8,524 bases of DNA from JAPUDQ01 sp049289035 (GCA_049289035.1 JBAQIV010000037.1:1-8524); one strand, 5' to 3'; shown: positions 1-5,347, numbered from the stretch's first letter. Translations and numbers: made by a program. The notes: generated from the sequence alone by a model not told the origin.

Positions 1-461
1 TAGCCAATATGCTGAGCATCGGCATCATCAAGAGTGAGAATAGCAACAACAGACTATACTATGAGGTCAATCAAGACTACCCGCACTATACGCCACTTCA
101 TGAGATTTTTTCCGATGTGGCATCGGGCTCGTCGAATGTTGAGGCAAAAGTTGATGCAAACGATTGGACAAAACGCCTTAAAAATATTGGCGATGTCCGA
201 GTGCTAGTTTTTTCAGGCTCACTCGTCAAAGGGTCAACGAGTGACATCGATGTGTTGATAGCGGGCGACGTAAACAAGACGCAGGTTAAGAAATTCATTC
301 GCGAGCTAGAGGAAGAAGAGAATCGCAGTCTCAACTTCGTCGTTATGTCATACCAAGACTTTTATTATAGGCTCAGTATACGTGATCGTTTTGTAGTATC
401 TATTACATCAGGCAAGCACACAATTATTGCTGATAGTGAAAATATTTTGAAAGACGAATAA
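1..461 (+). CDS. nucleotidyltransferase-domain protein, 5'-partial (wHTH-NTase type)
   Basis: The frame is open from position 3, so the gene most likely begins before the window; the ATG at 9 lies inside a conserved stretch. Counting from that ATG, residues 1-25 (GIIKSE, then RLYYEVNQDYPHY) look like the wing of a winged-helix DNA-binding domain. Residues 62-85 carry the minimal nucleotidyltransferase signature: GS at 70-71 and the DID carboxylate pair at D79 and D81. The C-terminal part (NFVVMSYQDFYYRL) resembles the usual tail of these wHTH-NTase proteins. The third acidic residue of classic NTases is not evident; an Asn (N109) stands there, as I recall for this group. Known relatives are annotated as transcriptional regulators or toxin-antitoxin-like NTases; substrate unknown. 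The TAA stop is followed after 10 nt by the next ATG, so the two genes are probably co-transcribed. Confidence 0.75.
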   Translation, partial: ANMLSIGIIKSENSNNRLYYEVNQDYPHYTPLHEIFSDVASGSSNVEAKVDANDWTKRLKNIGDVRVLVFSGSLVKGSTSDIDVLIAGDVNKTQVKKFIRELEEEENRSLNFVVMSYQDFYYRLSIRDRFVVSITSGKHTIIADSENILKDE

Positions 462-471
462 AGGAGGAAGT

Positions 472-1095
472 ATGGAGCTAAAATATCGTGGCGGAAACTG
501 TATAGAAATCGCTGTAAAAAAAGATACGTTTATTGTTGATGGTAAACTTTCGTCGGTTGGTTTGAAAGATATTACAGATAAAGACGCTGTATATCTCGCA
601 ACGCAACCATCATTTAATGCGGCGACTGAAGGCTCCATTGTTATCGATAGTCCTGGAGAATTTGAGGTTCGCGGTGTATCGGTAAAAGGCATCGCTGCTC
701 GACGTATGATCGACAGTGAAGGAGCAAAAAATACTACAATATATGCACTCGTTGTTGATGGCGTACGCATCGTAGTTGTCGGCCATGTGCACCAACCGCT
801 TACAGAAGATGAGCTGGAAGCTATCGGGCTGGTTGATATGGCAATTGTACCCGTGGGAGGTAACGGCTATACATTAGACGCGCACCAAGCTATGAAAATC
901 GTGAAGCAGCTTGAGCCAAAAGTAGTTGTACCGACCCACTATCAAGATGAAGCTATACACTATGAAGTACCTCAAAATAGTCTCGAGGAGTTCATTAAAG
1001 AGATGAGTGCGGAGCATGAAATAGTTACTTCATACAAGGTCAAGGGCGGTGTATTGCCAGCCACTTTGACGCTCGTAGAAATTTCTAGGTCTTGA
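472..1095 (+). CDS. MBL-fold (UlaG-like) protein lacking the HxHxDH metal motif
   Basis: A 207-residue protein with the beta-rich layout of small UlaG-like metallo-beta-lactamase-fold proteins: N-terminal strands (residues 1-30), SPGEFEVRGVSVKGI (60-74), VVVGHVHQPL (101-110), VDMAIVPVGG (121-130) and LEPKVVVPTHY (147-157). The PTHY histidine (H156) is where the family has a late metal ligand. The HxHxDH motif expected after the second strand is absent; around residues 43-58 the protein reads TQPSFNAATEGSIVID. It may therefore be a non-catalytic or altered-metal member; this is inference. The start is secure: AGGAGG at 462-467 lies 4 nt before the ATG, immediately after the preceding stop. The TGA stop lies within the -35 box of the rpmB promoter. 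Specific function unknown. Confidence 0.75.
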   Translation: MELKYRGGNCIEIAVKKDTFIVDGKLSSVGLKDITDKDAVYLATQPSFNAATEGSIVIDSPGEFEVRGVSVKGIAARRMIDSEGAKNTTIYALVVDGVRIVVVGHVHQPLTEDELEAIGLVDMAIVPVGGNGYTLDAHQAMKIVKQLEPKVVVPTHYQDEAIHYEVPQNSLEEFIKEMSAEHEIVTSYKVKGGVLPATLTLVEISRS

Positions 1096-1120
1096 CCTCT
1101 GTACTAAAACCCTGTAGAAT
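1092..1120 (+). promoter_or_regulatory. sigma70-type promoter of rpmB
   Basis: TTGACC (1092-1097), a 17-nt spacer and TAGAAT (1115-1120) form a near-consensus vegetative promoter with transcription expected to start near 1127. The -35 box contains the stop codon of the upstream gene (TGA, 1093-1095). It would give the L28 gene a short leader of about 28 nt. Confidence 0.75.
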
Positions 1121-1154
1121 AGTTCGAGTCTCAGTAAATAGAAGGAATGATAGC

Positions 1155-1349
1155 ATGGCAGCACGATGTGAACTAACTGGTAAAGGCAAGCAATTTGGCC
1201 ACAATGTGAGCTTTTCTTTGCGACGCACTAACCGTGTCTTTAAGCCTAATCTTCAGAAGAAAACATTTGTTGTGGATGGACAAAAGATAACCATGAACCT
1301 CTCCACTCAAGCAATTCGCATTTTGAAGAAAAAAGGCGTGATTTCGTAG
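1155..1349 (+). CDS. rpmB: 50S ribosomal protein L28
   Basis: A 64-residue basic protein with the L28 pattern: MAARCELTGKGKQFGHNVSF at the N-terminus, then SLRRTNRVFKPNLQKK and a C-terminal ALRILKKKG-like end (AIRILKKKGVIS). L28 sits on the large ribosomal subunit near the E site. The ATG at 1155 is chosen because it gives the canonical N-terminus and has AAGGA at 1142-1146 about 8 nt upstream; the longer in-frame opening from 1092 runs through the promoter. Only one cysteine (C5) is present, so a zinc-binding CxxC form is excluded. It is a single-gene transcription unit with its own promoter (1092-1120) and an intrinsic terminator (1376-1406). Confidence 0.95.
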   Translation: MAARCELTGKGKQFGHNVSFSLRRTNRVFKPNLQKKTFVVDGQKITMNLSTQAIRILKKKGVIS

Positions 1350-1375
1350 AACAGATGCCCTGTGTTCTATAAAGA

Positions 1376-1406
1376 TTAAAAACCGGCGCAGTGTGCCGGT
1401 TTTTAA
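1376..1406 (+). terminator. intrinsic terminator after rpmB (symmetric)
   Basis: A 12-bp perfect stem, TTAAAAACCGGC (1376-1387) with GCCGGTTTTTAA (1395-1406), around a 7-nt loop. The GC core is followed by T5 on the + strand and preceded by A5, so it could work in both directions. It lies 27 nt after the L28 stop. Confidence 0.88.
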
Positions 1407-1453
1407 TAGTGCGCATACGATCGTGAGATGTAAGAGCATAGATATAAGTAGGG

Positions 1454-1470
1454 TATACTAGGGTAGTATG
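1454..1470 (+). promoter_or_regulatory. -10 box directly before the site-2 protease start (leaderless candidate)
   Basis: TATACT at 1454-1459 ends 8 nt before the ATG at 1468, putting the expected transcription start within 1-2 nt of the start codon. No Shine-Dalgarno is present and no good -35 is seen at 16-18 nt spacing. The same arrangement precedes the GH5 gene at 7473. Confidence 0.5.
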
Positions 1471-2109
1471 AATATAGACATTGGATATATTACAATCGTG
1501 CTATCGGTCATCTTGCTCTCAATGACATTTCATGAGGCCATGCATGGCTATATGGCGTATTGGCTGGGCGACCACACGGCAAAAAATGAGGGTCGTCTGA
1601 CACTTAATCCAATTCACCACATCGATCCTATTTTGACCATCGCTATGCCACTCATACTCGCGCTTATAGGGGCACCTATTTTTGGAGGGGCGAAGCCGGT
1701 ACCGTTTAATCCCTATGCCGTACGCGGGGGTGCCTATGGGGCGGCGCTCGTCGGTCTAGCTGGGCCGCTGACAAACTTTGTTCTGTCGTTTGTATTCTTT
1801 GCGGCATATGCTGTACTGGGCATGCCACACGGGATTGGCGGTACGTTTCTAGAAGTGGCGGTCATAGTGAACCTCGGTTTTTTTATCTTCAACATGATCC
1901 CGATTCCACCGCTCGATGGTTCAAGGGTACTCTATGCTCTCGCGCCAGAATCTGTGCAAAATTTTATGGATTTTATCGAGCGCAACGGGTTATTGGTTGT
2001 CTTTGCTCTGGTTATGCTATTTAGTTCGCAAATCGGACAGATTATCGTGGCCGCGCAGCAAGCGATCTTGCGGGCCTATGGTACGGTGTTTGGTATCACG
2101 ATCGCGTAG
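1468..2109 (+). CDS. site-2 protease family (M50) intramembrane zinc metalloprotease
   Basis: A 213-residue integral membrane protein. HEAMH at residues 22-26 is the HExxH zinc and catalytic motif inside the first membrane segment (about 5-30). GRLTLNPIHHIDP (42-54) is the conserved loop with the family's LNP motif. GPLTN (99-103) lies in a second hydrophobic core segment, and NMIPIPPLDG (142-151) supplies the third zinc ligand, D150. Further hydrophobic helices are near 56-70, 103-118, 126-145 and 172-197. This short form without PDZ or CBS domains matches the SpoIVFB/YwhC-like site-2 proteases, which cleave membrane-anchored substrates such as anti-sigma factors; the substrate cannot be told from sequence. 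It stands alone behind an rpmB terminator and appears to be read from a leaderless-type promoter. No Shine-Dalgarno precedes the ATG. Confidence 0.92.
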   Translation: MNIDIGYITIVLSVILLSMTFHEAMHGYMAYWLGDHTAKNEGRLTLNPIHHIDPILTIAMPLILALIGAPIFGGAKPVPFNPYAVRGGAYGAALVGLAGPLTNFVLSFVFFAAYAVLGMPHGIGGTFLEVAVIVNLGFFIFNMIPIPPLDGSRVLYALAPESVQNFMDFIERNGLLVVFALVMLFSSQIGQIIVAAQQAILRAYGTVFGITIA

Positions 2110-2113
2110 CTAC

Positions 2114-2142
2114 TAGATAATAGGCCAGGACAGCGATATAAT
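2114..2142 (+). promoter_or_regulatory. promoter of the 6S-like RNA / tRNA-Pro unit
   Basis: A perfect TATAAT at 2137-2142 is preceded at 17 nt by TAGATA (2114-2119, 4 of 6 matches to TTGACA). Transcription would begin near 2149, exactly where the long closing stem of the predicted RNA begins. No other convincing promoter is seen before the tRNA or the following genes. Confidence 0.7.
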
Positions 2143-2148
2143 AGAAAT

Positions 2149-2293
2149 GTCCTTCGATACAGTTCCGAGGATTATGATTTCCTAACATCAAGATGACAGG
2201 GAGCTCAATATCTGGATGCCCCTTGGGGCGTACGTGAGAGCACCCACCTTACGCTTACGCGGGGGATTCATCTATCCTCGGACTTCGAAGGGC
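2149..2293 (+). ncRNA. ssrS: probable 6S RNA
   Basis: The 193-nt gap between the protease and the tRNA holds a rod-like RNA. The ends pair: 2149-2157 with 2285-2293 (CCUUCGA/UCGAAGG core), then 2165-2172 with 2274-2281 (CCGAGGAU/AUCCUCGG), then AUGA 2174-2177 with UCAU 2268-2271. A large open middle follows, then GCUC 2203-2206 with GAGC 2238-2241, and an apical GCCC-CUUG-GGGC hairpin at 2218-2228. A closing stem, central bubble and apical arm at about 145 nt is the architecture of 6S RNA, which binds the housekeeping RNA polymerase by imitating an open promoter. The GAGCUCAAUAU segment resembles the conserved CUGAGCCGAUAU region of known 6S RNAs. No Rfam search was possible; another structured RNA remains an alternative. 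Confidence 0.55.
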
Positions 2294-2302
2294 GTTTTGT
2301 AG

Positions 2303-2378
2303 CGGGGCGTAGCGCAGTTGGTAGCGCGTACGGCTGGGGGCCGTGAGGTCGCTGGTTCGAATCCAGTCGTCCCGACCA
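2303..2378 (+). tRNA. tRNA-Pro (anticodon GGG)
   Basis: A complete cloverleaf. The acceptor stem is 2303-2309 with 2368-2374 (one G-U pair), discriminator A2375, and CCA encoded at 2376-2378. The D arm has GCGC stems around AGTTGGTA. The anticodon stem TACGG (2329-2333) pairs with CCGTG (2341-2345) around loop CTGGGGG, giving anticodon GGG at 2336-2338. The variable loop is 5 nt. The T stem GCTGG/CCAGT encloses TTCGAAT. The acceptor begins with C, as bacterial tRNA-Pro usually does. It starts 9 nt after the predicted 6S-like RNA and ends 15 nt before the next start codon. Confidence 0.96.
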
Positions 2379-2393
2379 GATCAAAGGAGATGT

Positions 2394-2792
2394 ATGCAGA
2401 TTATAGATAAGCTTGCCTGGATTAATATAGACAACGGTAAGATCTTAAGTACTAGAAGCAAAGGTAAAGATACTTATTATATTCCTGGTGGAAAAAGGGA
2501 GGCTGACGAAACGGACTGGGAGGCGCTCTCCCGCGAGATTAAAGAGGAGTTAGACATTGATCTAGTAGAAGATAGTCTACGGTCTGCTGGAACTTTTGAG
2601 GCTCAAGCCCATGGTAAGCAGGACAGAGTAATGGTCAGGATGACATGCTATTATGCCGATTATACCGGGAATTTGAAAGCCAATAGTGAGATTGACGAGC
2701 TGATATGGCTCAACTATAGTGGCCGCGAGAAGTCTTCTGCTGTCGATAAAATAATATTTGATGAGTTACATAAGCAGGAGAAGCTAGAATAA
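2394..2792 (+). CDS. NUDIX hydrolase
   Basis: A 132-residue single-domain NUDIX protein. The NUDIX box lies at about residues 34-56 (PGGKREADE, then REIKEELDI); the REUxEE metal-binding core is intact and only the late Gly of the box is Asp. Such enzymes hydrolyse nucleoside diphosphates linked to another moiety, using Mg2+; the substrate is not predictable here. The start at 2394 is chosen because AAGGAG (2384-2389) sits just upstream. The longer in-frame reading from 2343 would run through the tRNA and is rejected. The gene is only 15 nt downstream of the tRNA CCA, so its mRNA probably shares the tRNA transcript and is freed by tRNA 3' processing. The next gene follows after 2 nt, pointing to an operon. 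Confidence 0.9.
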   Translation: MQIIDKLAWINIDNGKILSTRSKGKDTYYIPGGKREADETDWEALSREIKEELDIDLVEDSLRSAGTFEAQAHGKQDRVMVRMTCYYADYTGNLKANSEIDELIWLNYSGREKSSAVDKIIFDELHKQEKLE

Positions 2793-2794
2793 TC

Positions 2795-3670
2795 ATGAAA
2801 CAAAAAGTTGTCACCAAAGCAATTGTGAAACAAGACGGCAAGATACTCCTGATTCGTCGCAGTGGAGGCAGGCCGTCAATTCTTGGCCTGTATGAACTAC
2901 CTGGTGGTAGGGTCCATATCAACCAGCAACCTGAAGATGCGTTGGAGCATGCGTTCAATATACACCTAGGCGTCAGTGCCGAAACGATTCAGCTCGATGA
3001 CGTTATGACATTTATTGACCCAGACGATCGCGAGCTTCAATACCTTTTCGTATTATTTCAAGCCAGTCTTAAGGCAACAGAACGCGATATAGAGCTAAGC
3101 GAAGAATATGATAAGTATGCATGGAAGGAGTTGTCAGATATACAACTCAACGAAATTACCCAGTCTACGCAGCAATTACTGGGTCTCGTCCCTGTACCAT
3201 TTTCTCCAAGAGGCGAAGAAGAAGTGGTTGTGGTGCATGATGCAAGAAGTACAACATGCGAAAAAGTTGTGACGTATAGCGACGGAGGATCGCGTGGCAA
3301 CCCAGGGCCATCGGCAAGTGGCTATGTTGTGCTCGACGAGGCTGGGCAGGTCATACATGAGGGCGGCTCGTTTCTTGGCATTACAACCAACAACGTGGCC
3401 GAATACCAAGCCGTCTACTTGGCGCTTGAAAAAGCCCTAGAGTTCGGTGCGTGTGTCGTCGATATGCGGATGGATAGTCAGCTGGTTGCCAATCAAATGA
3501 ATGGTATCTATCGAGTGAAGAATCCTGATCTCGCAGCAATCCACCATCGTATACAAGAGTTGTCTTCGCGTTTTGAAAAAGTTACCTATACCTATGTCGC
3601 ACGGGAGTACAATAAGCTCGCTGATGGTATGGTCAACAAGATTCTCGACGAGCACGAAGATACCGTATGA
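2795..3670 (+). CDS. fusion of a degenerate NUDIX domain with RNase HI
   Basis: A 291-residue two-domain protein. Residues 1-130 have the NUDIX fold pattern (VTKAIVKQDGKILLIRR, then LYELPGGRV), but the NUDIX box at 37-60 has lost its catalytic residues: aligned to the preceding gene, the box Glu is Q44, RE is H52-A53 and EE is I56-H57. Residues 157-286 form an RNase HI domain with all four carboxylates: D163 (YSDGGSRGNPGP), E203 (NNVAEY), D227 (MRMDSQL) and D277 (KLADGMVNK). It lacks the basic protrusion of E. coli RNase HI, like the compact archaeal and Gram-positive type. The RNase HI part would degrade RNA in RNA-DNA hybrids in the cytoplasm; the NUDIX part may be a binding or structural module (inference). 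AGGAG at 2776-2780 is 14 nt before the ATG, rather far, so coupling to the previous gene is likely. The gene ends before a terminator. Confidence 0.9.
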   Translation: MKQKVVTKAIVKQDGKILLIRRSGGRPSILGLYELPGGRVHINQQPEDALEHAFNIHLGVSAETIQLDDVMTFIDPDDRELQYLFVLFQASLKATERDIELSEEYDKYAWKELSDIQLNEITQSTQQLLGLVPVPFSPRGEEEVVVVHDARSTTCEKVVTYSDGGSRGNPGPSASGYVVLDEAGQVIHEGGSFLGITTNNVAEYQAVYLALEKALEFGACVVDMRMDSQLVANQMNGIYRVKNPDLAAIHHRIQELSSRFEKVTYTYVAREYNKLADGMVNKILDEHEDTV

Positions 3671-3709
3671 TGTAGAACATATTTCGTATATCGTATGAGC
3701 TACATACAC

Positions 3710-3740
3710 CTAAAAAACCGCCATTGTAGCGGTTTTTTAG
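3710..3740. terminator. bidirectional terminator between the NUDIX-RNase HI gene and rnpB
   Basis: A perfect 12-bp stem, CTAAAAAACCGC (3710-3721) with GCGGTTTTTTAG (3729-3740), and a 7-nt loop. T6 follows on both strands, so it can end the + strand operon and the minus-strand RNase P RNA transcript, whose 3' end lies directly next to it. Confidence 0.92.
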
Positions 3741-3786
3741 TATCAGGCTATCGATAAGCCGGGTTCTGTCGTGAATAGTCATCTAT

Positions 3787-3806
3787 CTAGTCCGCCAACT
3801 GGCGGA
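3787..3806. repeat. short palindromic repeat, copy 1, inside RNase P RNA
   Basis: CTAG followed by TCCGCC-AACT-GGCGGA, a 6-bp hairpin with a 4-nt loop. It forms the hairpin that corresponds to P18 of E. coli M1 RNA. It differs from copy 2 only within the loop. Confidence 0.7.
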
Positions 3807-3838
3807 TCGAGCGGGTTTATCGACGTAACATAACACGA

Positions 3839-3858
3839 CTAGTCCGCCAGTCGGCGGA
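3839..3858. repeat. short palindromic repeat, copy 2, inside RNase P RNA
   Basis: CTAG followed by TCCGCC-AGTC-GGCGGA. It has the same CTAG flank and the same six-base arms as copy 1, 52 bases away, and forms a second hairpin in the variable P13-P17 region of the RNA. Confidence 0.7.
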
Positions 3859-4115
3859 AGCTACGTCTCCTTGCAGCAGACAGGGTTTACCTCTCTTCCA
3901 CGTCACCGTGGTCGACTGCGGTCTCTTACACCGCTCCTTTCACCCTTACCCTCGTGATCGCTAACGATCAGGATAATGAGGGCGGTATCGTTTCTGTGGC
4001 ACTTTCCCTAGGGTCGCCCCCGGCCGCTGTTAGCGGCTGTCTTTGTCCTGTGCTGCCCGGACTTTCCTCTGGTACGAAATGTACAAGCGACTATTTAATA
4101 GCCTGACAGGGGACT

Positions 4116-4144
4116 AGTATAACAGAGTAAGGCCTTACTATGAA
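4116..4144 (-). promoter_or_regulatory. rnpB promoter
   Basis: On the minus strand TTCATA (4144-4139, 4 of 6), a 17-nt spacer and TATACT (4121-4116) place the transcription start at about 4109, agreeing with the P1-defined 5' end of RNase P RNA. The -35 box overlaps the T-tract of the upstream terminator. Confidence 0.7.
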
Positions 4145-4170
4145 AATACCCCCCAGTTGGAGGGTATTTT
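4143..4170 (-). terminator. terminator of the infC-rpmI-rplT operon
   Basis: Read on the minus strand, AAAATACCCTCC (4170-4159) pairs with GGGGGGTATTTT (4154-4143) with one U-G pair, around an AACT loop. The 3' arm ends in T4. It lies 18 nt after the rplT stop and separates the ribosomal operon from rnpB. Confidence 0.85.
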
Positions 4171-4188
4171 ACCTCGATACTATAGAGG

Positions 4189-4530
4189 TTATCGAACTGA
4201 CTTGACGATTGCAGCAAAAGCAGCTGGTTCACGAGCGGCGAGTTCTGCCAGGGTCTTGCGGTCTAGTTCTATGCCCTTGGTCTTGAGCCCATTCATGAGC
4301 TTACCGTAGGTAGTGCCGTTTTCACGGGCAGCAGCATTGATACGCGTGATCCATAGGGCACGCAAATCACGGCGTTTGTTGCGTCGATCTCGGTAGGCAT
4401 ATTCAAGAGCACGAGTGACGGCTTGTTTAGCTAAGCGGAAACTGCTAGTACGGGCGTGCTGCATACCTTTAGCTTCGGCAAGGACTTTGCGGTGTTTGGC
4501 GCGGGCGGTAACGCCTCGTTTGATTCTCAT
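4189..4530 (-). CDS. rplT: 50S ribosomal protein L20
   Basis: A 113-residue, strongly basic protein, close to the usual length of about 118. The N-terminal RIKRGVTARAKHRKVLAEAKG is the L20 hallmark extension, followed by the helical RRNKRRDLRALWITRINAAAR and YGKLMNGLKTKGIELDRKTLAELA of the globular domain. L20 binds 23S rRNA early in large-subunit assembly. In Firmicutes and E. coli it also represses its own operon through mRNA binding; no such leader can be shown here. Its AGGAG (4544-4540) lies inside the end of rpmI and the two genes are 4 nt apart, so translational coupling is likely. It is the last gene of infC-rpmI-rplT, followed by a strong terminator. Confidence 0.97.
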   Translation of the reverse strand: MRIKRGVTARAKHRKVLAEAKGMQHARTSSFRLAKQAVTRALEYAYRDRRNKRRDLRALWITRINAAARENGTTYGKLMNGLKTKGIELDRKTLAELAAREPAAFAAIVKSVR

Positions 4531-4534
4531 AGTC

Positions 4535-4729
4535 TTAAACTCCTAATGAACGTTTAACATTTTTGGCGATAGAACCAGTAATCTCAGCGGTCGTACCGAT
4601 GACACGCTTGCGACGAGCACTTTTACGGGCCAAGAAATGGCCACCAAAGGCTCGTCGGCGGAGCAATTTACCGGTGGGCGTCTGTTTGACGCGTTTTGCG
4701 GTACTCTTGTGGGTTTTTAACTTTGGCAT
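4535..4729 (-). CDS. rpmI: 50S ribosomal protein L35
   Basis: A 64-residue basic protein with the L35 pattern: MPKLKTHKSTAKRVKQTPTG at the N-terminus, then RRRAFGGHFLARKSARRKR and the short C-terminal tail AKNVKRSLGV. It belongs to the large ribosomal subunit. The start ATG shares one base with the infC stop (TAATG), and its Shine-Dalgarno AAGGAG lies within the last codons of infC, so its translation is probably coupled to that of IF3. Confidence 0.97.
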   Translation of the reverse strand: MPKLKTHKSTAKRVKQTPTGKLLRRRAFGGHFLARKSARRKRVIGTTAEITGSIAKNVKRSLGV

Positions 4730-5238
4730 TATTTTCTCCTTACAGAAACGCTTAGGTTACGGCCAGCCATGACAGGCGAGCCTTCGACCACTGCATCTTC
4801 AGCGAGCATCTCGATGATTTTTTTCATCAGCTCATGACCGATTTCTTGATGGGCCATCTCGCGGCCTCTGAAAAAGATCATGATTTTGACTTTATCACCG
4901 TCAGCGAGGAAATCACGAATTTTTCGCAATTTGATCTCTAGATCGTTTTGACCAATCTTGAGGCCCAAGCGCATTTGCTTGACGTCGCCGCCTTTGGCAT
5001 TCTTGCGGTTCCGCTGCTGTTCCTTCATCTTTTGGTACTGGAATTTACCCCAGTCCACGATCTTAGCAACTGGCGGAGATGCCAGGGGTGATATCTCGAC
5101 CAGGTCAAGCCCGGCCTTTTCGGCTTCTGAAAGTGCAGCACTTCGTGATAGGATGCCCAGCTGTTCGCCGTCAGGTCCTATCACACGCAGTTCTGATGCT
5201 CGGATAGCACCATTGATGCGCGTCGATCGATTGTTTAT
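4729..5238 (-). CDS. infC: translation initiation factor IF-3, probable AUA start codon
   Basis: A 169-residue protein covering full-length IF3. The N-domain starts with the conserved RINGAIRASELRVIGPDGEQ, then ALSEAEKAGLDLVEI and PPVAKIVDWGKFQY. A lysine/arginine-rich linker (KMKEQQRNRKNAK) leads to the C-domain (LGLKIGQNDLEIKLRK, FFRGREMAHQEIG, ending VSVRRK). IF3 binds the 30S subunit and rejects non-canonical start codons. Between the in-frame TGA upstream and the conserved GTG at 5184 there is no ATG, GTG or TTG; a GTG start would remove the RINGAIR segment. An ATA codon at 5238-5236 lies 5 nt after AGAGGAG and gives the expected length, so it is taken as start and would be read as fMet. 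Use of AUU, AUA or AUC by infC is a known autoregulatory device. Confidence 0.93.
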   Translation of the reverse strand: MNNRSTRINGAIRASELRVIGPDGEQLGILSRSAALSEAEKAGLDLVEISPLASPPVAKIVDWGKFQYQKMKEQQRNRKNAKGGDVKQMRLGLKIGQNDLEIKLRKIRDFLADGDKVKIMIFFRGREMAHQEIGHELMKKIIEMLAEDAVVEGSPVMAGRNLSVSVRRK

Positions 5239-5251
5239 ACCGTCTCCTCTT
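5236..5251 (-). promoter_or_regulatory. infC ribosome binding site and AUA start
   Basis: On the minus strand AAGAGGAGA (5251-5243) precedes ATA (5238-5236) with a spacing typical of strong initiation sites. This decides the infC start and implies IF3-sensitive initiation: abundant IF3 would reject the AUA codon and lower its own synthesis. Confidence 0.75.
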
Positions 5252-5312
5252 ATGTGCGCGGCCGCTCATCGTGTGACTGCAACCAAACGCGGGTTATTAT
5301 TTTCAATGACTG

Positions 5313-5341
5313 ATTGTAACAGATAGGACACGTAAAAGCAA
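5313..5341 (-). promoter_or_regulatory. candidate infC operon promoter
   Basis: On the minus strand TACAAT (5318-5313), with a TG one base upstream (extended -10), is preceded at 17 nt by TTGCTT (5341-5336, a weak -35). Transcription would start near 5306, giving a leader of about 68 nt before the AUA codon. Readthrough from comM is also possible, because no clear terminator separates the two. Confidence 0.5.
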
Positions 5342-5347
5342 ACAGAT

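Larger units (their letters stand above)
3741..4109 (-). ncRNA. rnpB: RNase P RNA (M1-like, type A)
   Basis: The catalytic RNA of RNase P, which matures the 5' ends of tRNAs and tmRNA. On the minus strand the universally conserved segments occur in order: GAGGAAAGTCCGGGC (4069-4055), an AGGGAAAGTGCCACAGAAA block, AGGGTGAAA, AGAGGTAAACCC (near 3894-3883) and ACAGAACCCGGCTTA (3769-3755). The P1 helix is visible as a perfect 9-bp pair, 4098-4106 with 3743-3751, extendable by two pairs, and this fixes the ends near 4109 and 3741. The order and the P18-type hairpin near the 3' end match E. coli M1 RNA. Two hairpins carry the same TCCGCC/GGCGGA palindrome. It has its own promoter at 4116-4144 and ends at the shared terminator. 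Confidence 0.96.

Noticed and set aside
2343..2393. Longer start for the first NUDIX gene
   Set aside because: It would lie within the tRNA-Pro gene; the ATG at 2394 has a proper Shine-Dalgarno.
4958..5326. 122-codon open frame on the + strand across infC
   Set aside because: It is antisense to conserved IF3 sequence and its product shows no recognisable domain.
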